From Minisyncoccota bacterium (GTDB lineage Bacteria > Patescibacteriota > Minisyncoccia > Phycocordibacterales > UBA2100), in the NCBI GenBank assembly GCA_031291875.1, contig JARLIE010000300.1, positions 1 to 47,551 on the forward strand: a DNA stretch of 47,551 nt, given 5' to 3'. The number at the start of each line of letters is the position of its first letter. Positions within the stretch are counted from its first letter, which is position 1. The notes beneath the pieces were generated by a model. That model had not been told where the DNA came from. It did no database searches and saw nothing but the letters and a program-made list of their open reading frames with translations. This document shows positions 41,624 through 47,551 of the stretch, one piece after another. Both the position numbers and the translations under genes were made by a program.

Positions 41624-42892
41624 TTACTTTTCAGTAACTTCGTTACGAATTTTGCTCAAAAAGGGGTACTTTGTGATTTCATTTTTTTGAACGGTAGCGG
41701 TGAGTTTATTCGTCTTATTTGCGTTGTAGCCATATAAATTCCTTGTATAGATCTTTTTTTGGAATTCTTTGACATCAAAGATAAAGATAAATTCAGATTG
41801 GATACCAAATTTTGAGAGGGGAGGGTTAGCCACCATCTTCGCGATCTCTTTCTTCAAAGCAGCAAATGATTTTTTATTCTTGAGCAACAAAGTATATTCA
41901 ATTGTAATTAATTTATTCAAAACGGACGGCTTTTTATTCTTATCTCGAACGTAAACGTTCGTAATGTATTCCGGGAAGATTTTATCTAAGTTCTTCTTTA
42001 GTACATCCGCAAACTTTAGGGCTCGTAAATTCAATATTTGTTTTTGAAAGTTAACCTGTTTCGAATTGATTTTTGAATTCGCATATTCTTTTAATCGTCT
42101 CTTTGTGTTCTTCTTTATGTGTTTCTTAAACATTTTTATGTATCGAGCATTCAATTCGAAGCCAGCATATTTTCTTTTAGTAAATACCGCTTGCGCAGGA
42201 ACAGTGCCTGAACCCGCAAAAGGATCGAACACAACGTCACCCTCATCGGTTGTGAGGTCTATTATTTGTTTAACCAGACCTTCCGGGAGAGGACAAAAAT
42301 GGTCAACATATCCATTCCCCCAGGATCCTTGGGTAGGTATGTCAAAGCTCCATATCTCAGTCGGAGTCTTGCCCTTGGGGTTATAACGTTCGGGATACTT
42401 AACCCACCACTGCTTTAAATCACTGTAATCTCGAATTCTGTCGATGCGATATTTAAAGTTTTCAGACTTCTTGAAAACAAGAATATACTCAATCAGTCCT
42501 CTCATCTGTCCTTTTTTTGACCACGGAACAGTTCTTTCTTTCCTCCAAATAATAATTTCTTGCAATATCCACCCAGTCCCCTTTAGTTCTCTGGCAAAGT
42601 CGAAGGGAAGTGTATATATCTCTCCTTTTCGGCGGAACGTATCGATTATTACCCAAAGTGTACCTGTGTCTTTGGTTATATCGTGGGTTTTCTTGAAAAC
42701 ATCTTTGAGGTCAGCGAGATAGGCAGGATATTTTTGCCCGAAACCGATTTGTTTCTTGTGCCCGTAATCTTTTAGATCAAAGTAGGGAGGGGAGGTGATG
42801 GTCACATCAACACGGTGCCCTTTCATTACTCGATCTAGATCTCGAGCATCGGCGTTGTGAATTTTACCGATGGGATTTGTGCGCGTTTTCAT
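41624..42892 (-). CDS. DNA methyltransferase, SPPY type (beta class)
   Basis: A 422-aa amino-methyltransferase. Catalytic motif IV comes first (TITSPPYFDL, SPPY 34-37), then a target-recognition region, then motif I (VVFDPFAGSGTVPAQA, about 222-237): the beta-class order. SPPY enzymes make N4-methylcytosine or N6-methyladenine. The C-terminal 150 residues are Lys-rich and unusual. The gene is convergent with the ATPase operon (12-nt gap) and probably protects host DNA from the HNH enzyme. TATACT (42904-42909, minus) lies 11 nt before the ATG and overlaps the -10 of the divergent structured RNA. Confidence 0.92.
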   Translation of the reverse strand: MKTRTNPIGKIHNADARDLDRVMKGHRVDVTITSPPYFDLKDYGHKKQIGFGQKYPAYLADLKDVFKKTHDITKDTGTLWVIIDTFRRKGEIYTLPFDFARELKGTGWILQEIIIWRKERTVPWSKKGQMRGLIEYILVFKKSENFKYRIDRIRDYSDLKQWWVKYPERYNPKGKTPTEIWSFDIPTQGSWGNGYVDHFCPLPEGLVKQIIDLTTDEGDVVFDPFAGSGTVPAQAVFTKRKYAGFELNARYIKMFKKHIKKNTKRRLKEYANSKINSKQVNFQKQILNLRALKFADVLKKNLDKIFPEYITNVYVRDKNKKPSVLNKLITIEYTLLLKNKKSFAALKKEIAKMVANPPLSKFGIQSEFIFIFDVKEFQKKIYTRNLYGYNANKTNKLTATVQKNEITKYPFLSKIRNEVTEK

Positions 42893-42903
42893 GGCTTAAA
42901 CAC

Positions 42904-42913
42904 AGTATATATT
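42904..42913. promoter_or_regulatory. Overlapping divergent -10 boxes
   Basis: On the minus strand TATACT (42904-42909) serves the DNA methyltransferase gene. On the plus strand TATATT (42908-42913) would start the structured RNA near 42920. The two cannot be occupied at the same time. Confidence 0.5.
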
Positions 42914-42919
42914 TTTTGT

Positions 42920-43161
42920 ACAGAAAAGCCCGTTACTACGGTCCGCGGGTACAGGCGAGTATTGGCATGATGACCACCGGGCGGTATCATGTGCTCACAC
43001 ATCCAATATTGGCCCGAGAGGGCGACAGCCTAAACCACTAGAAATAGAGGCATGGCTGAGGAATCGCGTTCAACATAGACAACCCGTCATTCAGGGCGTT
43101 GAACGCGTTATATGGGGAAACCTGTATAGGGCCGCAAGGCCTCCTGGTGGCGGGCTTTTTG
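42920..43161 (+). ncRNA. Candidate structured RNA of about 240 nt
   Basis: The ends pair through AAAAGCCCG (42924-42932) and CGGGCTTTT (43151-43159), the latter ending in a T run like a terminator. Inside are TATTGG/CCAATA (42960-42965 with 43003-43008), enclosing CATGAT-ACC/GGT-ATCATG (42966-42975 with 43083... not further paired; right arm 42983-42991). There is a perfect 10-bp stem CGCGTTCAAC/GTTGAACGCG (43065-43074 with 43098-43107) and GGCC-GCAA-GGCC (43130-43141). No ORF of note is present. It matches no RNA class I know (not tmRNA, RNase P, SRP or 6S by their conserved blocks). Confidence 0.6.
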
Positions 43162-43199
43162 TTTACCTGCCATCGGATTAGCAACTAAGCTTTATTCGT

Positions 43200-43688
43200 A
43201 TGGCGAACAGTATTTCGAGAGTATTTAAATGGGCTGGTATTGTACTGCTGGTGATTCTCATGGGCGCATTCTTTGCGGGAGCAACCAACTCGTCTCCGTC
43301 GTCACCGAATGTGGCGAATACCGATGCAGTACAGAGTACAGCACCGCAGCTCACTGCAGCACAAGCCAGCAGCTCTCAAGAAACTACGAATCAGACACAG
43401 GCGAATTCATCGTCTCAGGGAGGTGGAACTGGTCTTGTCAGAAAAACTACGACAGGCGTCGTGCGACTCAGTACGGTCGATTTTAATCAGGCTTTGGGCA
43501 TAAGCCAACAGGTCATCATCTTTGGCGGGGACGCAGATGCTGTCGATGATGGATCGGGATGGATATGTGTCGTAAATGGTGAGAACAACTTCGTTAGCGC
43601 AGTCATCGGGGACACAGTAACGGTCACGGGAGAAAATGCCGTCGGCACTCCCGCGCTTATTAGCTGCCGCGTCGATTCTCTCCAATAA
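43200..43688 (+). CDS. Membrane-anchored extracytoplasmic protein, unknown
   Basis: A 162-aa protein: basic start, one membrane helix (about 11-29), a Ser/Thr/Gln/Asn-rich stalk (30-75) and a small domain with VVRLSTVDFNQALG, a Cys pair (WICVV, ISCRV) and many Val/Thr strands. The layout equals the anchored proteins at 12479 and 14048. Family not recognised. It is convergent with the HTH-like gene at 43699, with 10 nt between the stops. Confidence 0.7.
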   Translation: MANSISRVFKWAGIVLLVILMGAFFAGATNSSPSSPNVANTDAVQSTAPQLTAAQASSSQETTNQTQANSSSQGGGTGLVRKTTTGVVRLSTVDFNQALGISQQVIIFGGDADAVDDGSGWICVVNGENNFVSAVIGDTVTVTGENAVGTPALISCRVDSLQ

Positions 43689-43698
43689 TGGGCGTTTC

Positions 43699-44361
43699 TC
43701 AGTACGAACGCTGCGTGAGCCATAATGCGTAAGTGAGTTCTCGAATATGTCTCTGGTACATTTTGTGACAAATCAAATACTGATCCCAATTTATTTCGCC
43801 CCTATTTCTCTGGCCTTCGCACTCTTTGAGCCACCTACGTGCCATTCTCGAATCAAAATAGAAGTCACCCTTTGGTGAGGGAATTGGTGGAATTTTCGGT
43901 GGTTCTGCCGGCAACTTAACAGGTTTTGGAGGAACTTTTGCGGTTTCGATTATTACCGCAATATCTTGCCGATCGACTAACTTTTCCTCGCTAGTTGGGT
44001 TGTCTACGAATTCACTAATTTTAGTCTCTGCCTTCGTGTAAGTATATGTGGGGATTTGTGACGGCGTTTTATAAACCGGAGAAAATCCCGCGACATAAGA
44101 ATGATGTTCACCTCGCAAGATTCTCTTACAGTCACGTTGGAAGGAATTAAAATGAGGATGCACCGTGATAAAATGTAACCACTGCTTCTTGGTGATGCCA
44201 GTACGCAGCAATGCTCTTTTCAGAGTAATACCTTCCTTCAAATCAGAAAGGATGCCAAGTAAGGCATTGCGGTCATTCCACCATCCGGAGTATGTTTGAA
44301 AGATCGGCAGATCTCGATCATGCTCGCGGACGGTGAAGGCTGTTTTCTTCTGTGGAGACAT
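43699..44361 (-). CDS. HTH-like protein of unknown function
   Basis: A 220-aa soluble protein. The N-terminal part (about 15-80) has a helical pattern compatible with a helix-turn-helix unit (LLGILSDLKEGITLKRALLR, TGITKKQWLHFI). A Pro-rich linker (PPKPVKLPAEPPKIPPIP) leads to a basic C-terminal helix-rich domain (FDSRMARRWLKECEGQRNR; YQRHIRELTYALW). It is not assigned to a family. The ATG at 44361 is chosen because TATACT (44368-44373) is exactly 6 nt upstream. A long palindrome lies 67-144 nt upstream of the start. Confidence 0.65.
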   Translation of the reverse strand: MSPQKKTAFTVREHDRDLPIFQTYSGWWNDRNALLGILSDLKEGITLKRALLRTGITKKQWLHFITVHPHFNSFQRDCKRILRGEHHSYVAGFSPVYKTPSQIPTYTYTKAETKISEFVDNPTSEEKLVDRQDIAVIIETAKVPPKPVKLPAEPPKIPPIPSPKGDFYFDSRMARRWLKECEGQRNRGEINWDQYLICHKMYQRHIRELTYALWLTQRSY

Positions 44362-44427
44362 ATATACAGTATAAGGAATAGCCAGCGAATTTAATTTCTT
44401 GCTATTCAAGGGGAGAGAGTGAGGGGA

Positions 44428-44505
44428 TTGGTACTTTTGGCACCAAATTCTCTGATTCCAAAAAATACCATTTTCCTCTGACGAATTTGGAGACAAAAGT
44501 ACCAA
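44428..44505. repeat. Long interrupted palindrome upstream of the HTH-like gene
   Basis: TTGGTACTTTTG (44428-44439) and CCAAATTC (44443-44450) pair with GAATTTGG (44483-44490) and CAAAAGTACCAA (44494-44505): a 20-bp stem with one 3-nt mismatch and a 32-nt loop. GGTACC occurs twice more at 44606-44620, and an 8-bp hairpin ACTTCGCA/TGCGAAGT lies at 44630-44657. Confidence 0.75.
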
Positions 44506-44745
44506 AGTCCAAAAGAATGGCTGTATGTATAGCGCTCAGTTCAACAAAAAAACATCTGGGTCAATTTCATACGAGTATAGATAATTCGAGGGAATAGGGG
44601 TTATGGGTACCTTTGGTACCTATGACAGCACTTCGCACAATATATCTTTTGCGAAGTACGGCTAGGGCTACATTGGGATCGTTCTGGGGCCGCGGCCTTG
44701 GCGGGATTGGCCTGTATGGCCCTTGGAATGCCTTATACTGCGCTT

Positions 44746-45381
44746 GTGTACGCCGACAAGATAAAAGCCCTGCTTTCCCCTGCCGAGCGCAGGATTTTTG
44801 CAAAGTTGCGTGATCCGCGCCGCATTCAGGATTACCTCGATACGCTGCCCATCAACTTCGAGACTTCTTGCGATACCTATATGTCGCCTCGCCGAGTTCT
44901 GCGAAGCGAGATCGCCCATTGTTTCGAAGGCGCTTTATTTGCGGCTGCTGCGCTTGCATACCACGGTCAAAAGCCACTCCTACTCGATCTGAAGACGACA
45001 CCGATAGACGAAGATCATGTCGTGGCGCTTTTTAAATTGAACGGACGTTGGGGCGCGATTTCAAAAACAAATCACGCGGTGCTTCGGTATCGAGATCCGA
45101 TTTATAAAGACGTGCGCGAGCTCGCCATGTCGTACTTTCACGAATATTTTTTGCCGAGCGGTAAGAAAACGCTCTATTCGTATTCTGCGCCGTTTGATGT
45201 TTCAAAATTTGCGCCCGAGCGCTGGCTTACCGCCGAAGAAGATTTGCAATGGCTTGTCGACGCCTTGGATCAGTCTCGACATTTCCCTATCGCTTCCAAA
45301 AAACAACTGCGTGCGCTTCGCAACGCAACGAAGTTTGAGATCGAAACGACAGCGCCCGTGCAATGGCGCAAGCCGCGTTAG
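44746..45381 (+). CDS. Transglutaminase-like fold protein
   Basis: A 211-aa protein with a probable transglutaminase-like core: Cys in IAHCFEGALFAAAALAYHG, His in DEDHVVALFKLNGRWGAIS and an acidic/polar third position in NHAVLRYRDPIYKD. It has no signal peptide with the start chosen here, so it would be cytoplasmic; substrate unknown. The GTG at 44746 is preferred because TATACT (44734-44739) lies 6 nt upstream; longer frames to 44698 would contain the promoter. Its stop overlaps that of the convergent M23 gene by 4 nt. Confidence 0.7.
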   Translation: MYADKIKALLSPAERRIFAKLRDPRRIQDYLDTLPINFETSCDTYMSPRRVLRSEIAHCFEGALFAAAALAYHGQKPLLLDLKTTPIDEDHVVALFKLNGRWGAISKTNHAVLRYRDPIYKDVRELAMSYFHEYFLPSGKKTLYSYSAPFDVSKFAPERWLTAEEDLQWLVDALDQSRHFPIASKKQLRALRNATKFEIETTAPVQWRKPR

Positions 45382-46694
45382 AGCGCGGGCAGATAGTTGA
45401 GCGGGTTCAGGTAGCCTGACACTGGTGGCACCGGCATCACGGCCGTCGAGCAGGCGCCGTGGCCGCCTGTTGCTTGGCCAAGCGGAATGATCTTGGTCAC
45501 AGACGAGACGTAGACGCCAAAGTGCAGGTGTGGACCGGTCGCGTAACCCGTTTCGCCGCTGTAGCCGATCACCTCTCCCGTCGAAACTTGCTGGCCTTGC
45601 GTGACACTTATTTTTGAAAGGTGCGCGTACATCGTGTTGATGCCGTTGTTGTGCTGGATCATCACCCATTTGCCGAACGAGCCGCCGACGCAGCTCGGGG
45701 TTGCATCGGTGTTGCCGGTCGCGAGAATGACGCCGTCGAGGGCGGCCATAACGGGAGTTCCAATCGGCGCGGAAATATCGAGACCATCGTGCCCGTGGCC
45801 GCTGTAGAGCGCCTGGTGTGCGTCGGCAAAATTGGTATTGCCGAAATACTGGGTGATCCTGATCTTTCCGCCGATTGGCCAAGAAAGCGTGCCGGGCGCA
45901 AAACCGAGAATTTGGTTCTGGTTAACAGTCTGGTTGTATTGCGCCTTGAGGTTGTTGAGCTGTTGCTCGAATTGGGACTCCTGCGCCTTCTTCTGCGCGA
46001 TAATCGCCTGGTACGCGGCTTCCTGCGATTTGGTCTGCGCGAGCAGCTGGCTTTGCGTCTCCTTCGTTGCCGAAAGTGAACCTTGTTGGACGGTGAGCTG
46101 TTGCTGTTGCTGCTGCAATTGCTGATTTTTCACGAGCTGTGCGCTCTTGTGATCGTTGAGTGTTTGCTTTTCGGTCGCGAGCTGCGAGATGGTGGTGTTG
46201 ATGGCGCCTTGGATCGTCTCGACATCGTCGATGTCTTGCCATGCTTGTTGAATACCGTCGGAGGTAAGAAGCTGCACCGAAAGCGGCGCGGTGTCTGTTT
46301 CGTTGAGAATGCGAATCGACTCCCCTAATCCTTTTTGCAAATTTGCGATTGAGGCTTCGTCGCCTGAGATACTGTCGCTCAATTGCTGTATTTGCAGCTG
46401 GGTCGTATTGATCTGCTTATTGGTGATTTGGATGGAGGTGTTGGTCTTCTTGATGGAAAGATTGAGCTGTCCGATCGTGTTTTGCAGCGTTTGGCCTTGT
46501 TGCTGTGTGAGGTTAAGTTGCTGTTGATACTGCGCAATCTCGCCATTGAGCTGGTTGATCTGCTGTTGGTTCTGATCGATTTGCGATTGGAGGTTGCTCG
46601 AAGCGCTCGAGGTGGCACCGGTTGTGTCAGCATAGACGATACCGCAACTCACGACGAACGCACCGAGTACGACGGCGAGCATAGAAAAACGCAT
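45378..46694 (-). CDS. EnvC-like M23 (LytM) peptidase with coiled coil
   Basis: A 438-aa secreted protein: signal peptide (MRFSMLAVVLGAFVVSCG, cleavage near YADT), a long Gln-rich coiled coil (about 35-270) and a C-terminal M23 domain. The metal ligands are present: HDGLD (HxxxD) and GPHLHFG, with YAHLS between. It could therefore be an active peptidoglycan endopeptidase, or an amidase activator as in EnvC, used in cell separation. The ATG at 46694 is chosen because TACTCT (46702-46707) lies 7 nt upstream and the signal peptide then starts correctly; starts at 46715 and 46736 are possible. Confidence 0.9.
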   Translation of the reverse strand: MRFSMLAVVLGAFVVSCGIVYADTTGATSSASSNLQSQIDQNQQQINQLNGEIAQYQQQLNLTQQQGQTLQNTIGQLNLSIKKTNTSIQITNKQINTTQLQIQQLSDSISGDEASIANLQKGLGESIRILNETDTAPLSVQLLTSDGIQQAWQDIDDVETIQGAINTTISQLATEKQTLNDHKSAQLVKNQQLQQQQQQLTVQQGSLSATKETQSQLLAQTKSQEAAYQAIIAQKKAQESQFEQQLNNLKAQYNQTVNQNQILGFAPGTLSWPIGGKIRITQYFGNTNFADAHQALYSGHGHDGLDISAPIGTPVMAALDGVILATGNTDATPSCVGGSFGKWVMIQHNNGINTMYAHLSKISVTQGQQVSTGEVIGYSGETGYATGPHLHFGVYVSSVTKIIPLGQATGGHGACSTAVMPVPPVSGYLNPLNYLPAL

Positions 46695-46748
46695 ACGCGT
46701 AAGAGTACGCCACATCCTAGGTGCGCGGTAGTTCATACGGGAGTGGAA

Positions 46749-47551
46749 TTATTGCGTCGTGCGTTTAAGCAAGCCGATGGCATTTGAGACCCGACGAATT
46801 GCCGATTCTTTACCAACGATTGAAGCGATCAGAAACGGGTCCGGACTTTTGGCGCGGCCAGAAAGCGAATACCGAAGCGGCCAAAGCACGTTGCCGCGAC
46901 CCTCTGCTTCCGCGTACGGCCAAATCGCCGCTTTTATTTTTTCAGGATCGCTGCACTCGGTATCGGAGCGCGCCTGCAGAATTTCAAGGATTGCCGTGAG
47001 GTATTCAATCGCCTTGACAGGATCGCCATTTTTTTGCGGAATACTTGCTGGTTCCGATTGGGGATCGACAAAGAAGTAATCGTACTCCCCTTCCCCTACC
47101 TGCGCGTCGATGTCATCCCATAGGGAGATGCGCTCACGCAGGAGCGGTAGAAGTTTGAGACCAATAGATTCGTCCCAAACGATAGAATGCTTCTCGAGAG
47201 CCGTTCGTAATCGTTCGAGCGCCATCGCTGCGAAATCATCGTCGCGCATCTTGAGGAGGTATTCTCTGTTGAACCAGCGGAGTTTTTCGATGTCGAATAC
47301 GGCGCCGCTTTTGTGTAGGTCGGCAAGATCAAACTCGGCGATCATGTCCGCAACGGAGAGCATCTCCTTGCCGGAAGGCGGTGTCCAACCCAAGAGTGCG
47401 AGGTAATTGAGGATCGCCTGCGGCAAAATTCCCATTTCGCGATAACGTTTGACGGAAGTCTCGTGTTTGCGCTTCGACATCTTGCTTTTATCCGGCATCA
47501 GAATGAGCGGCAGGTGCGCGTACGCCGGTATCTCAAAACCGAGCGCGCGGA
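46749..47551 (-). CDS. gltX: Glutamyl-tRNA synthetase, C-terminal part (cut by window edge)
   Basis: The reading frame stays open to the window edge, so the N-terminal catalytic half lies outside. Visible are GFEIPAYAHLPLILMPDKSK and the KMSKR motif (KMSKRKH), then the anticodon-binding helical domain (PQAILNYLALLGWTPPSGKE; VFDIEKLRWFNREYL). It ends in the class I GluRS C-terminal helices (ASIVGKESAIRRVSNAIGLL). It charges tRNA-Glu, and tRNA-Gln as well if the organism uses GatCAB. It is upstream of the M23 gene on the same strand, with a 54-nt gap. Confidence 0.95.
   Translation of the reverse strand, partial: RALGFEIPAYAHLPLILMPDKSKMSKRKHETSVKRYREMGILPQAILNYLALLGWTPPSGKEMLSVADMIAEFDLADLHKSGAVFDIEKLRWFNREYLLKMRDDDFAAMALERLRTALEKHSIVWDESIGLKLLPLLRERISLWDDIDAQVGEGEYDYFFVDPQSEPASIPQKNGDPVKAIEYLTAILEILQARSDTECSDPEKIKAAIWPYAEAEGRGNVLWPLRYSLSGRAKSPDPFLIASIVGKESAIRRVSNAIGLLKRTTQ

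Noticed and set aside
42920-43161. Assignment of the structured RNA to tmRNA, RNase P, SRP or 6S
   Set aside because: The conserved blocks of those RNAs are not recognisable; the call is left as unknown.
1-47551. CRISPR array, rRNA operon or intact IS element
   Set aside because: No regularly spaced repeats, no rRNA-like stretches and no transposase with terminal repeats were found. The only recombinase is a remnant.

Overview
The window looks like a chromosomal segment of a Candidatus Patescibacteria (CPR) bacterium, most likely from the Parcubacteria side of that radiation. The reasons are the small, densely packed genes, the many one-helix membrane proteins with Ser/Thr/Ala-rich tails, the very large secreted repeat proteins, and no biosynthetic operons. 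TGA is used as a stop (for example in cysS), so the UGA-recoding Gracilibacteria/SR1 type is unlikely. About twenty genes have a TATACT-like -10 box, usually in the extended TGn form, ending only 6 or 7 nt before the start codon, so their mRNAs are probably leaderless. A few genes instead carry a strong Shine-Dalgarno sequence. Two of these encode proteins that resemble alphaproteobacterial families and are probably acquired. The lineage call is inference; nothing here is a marker I could place precisely.

Layout. 1-9.6 kb is housekeeping: leuS, cysS, a CorA-type transporter, an S41 processing peptidase, rplI, rpmA, an HD hydrolase, a DEDDh nuclease-like protein and an MscS channel. A 125-bp element with perfect 29-bp inverted arms sits at 4.96-5.08 kb. 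9.65-12.4 kb is an accessory stretch: an alphaproteobacterial-type secreted protein, tiny SD-led genes under promoters with operator-like palindromes, several intrinsic terminators, and two probable minus-strand small RNAs. 12.4-17 kb holds anchored surface proteins, membrane proteins, a PAP2 phosphatase and an ABC-F ATPase. 17.0-22.5 kb is an RHS/YD-repeat protein (about 1,550 aa) with a variable C-terminal tip, a small membrane protein downstream that could be its immunity protein, and the C-terminal remnant of a serine recombinase. 22.6-27.8 kb has a methyltransferase, several membrane proteins and a transglutaminase-like cysteine protease of alphaproteobacterial type. 27.8-32.7 kb is a 1,632-aa beta-helix surface protein ending in a peptidoglycan-binding-like domain. 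32.7-36.7 kb has tgt and small genes.

36.9-43.2 kb is a more AT-rich defence-like island: a NYN RNase-like protein, a PD-(D/E)XK nuclease-like protein, an Mrr-N/HNH endonuclease, a GHKL (MutL/Hsp90/MORC-like) ATPase, a Rossmann methyltransferase-like partner 2 nt behind it, and a convergent SPPY-type DNA methyltransferase. The methyltransferase promoter overlaps, back to back, that of a highly structured RNA of about 240 nt. I consider the ATPase cassette plus this RNA the best candidate for an undescribed system. 43.2-47.55 kb returns to cell-envelope genes (anchored protein, HTH-like unknown, transglutaminase-like protein, EnvC-like M23 peptidase) and the 3' part of gltX, cut by the window edge.

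No rRNA, tRNA, CRISPR array or intact transposase was seen. All functional calls come from reading the sequence; no database search was run.
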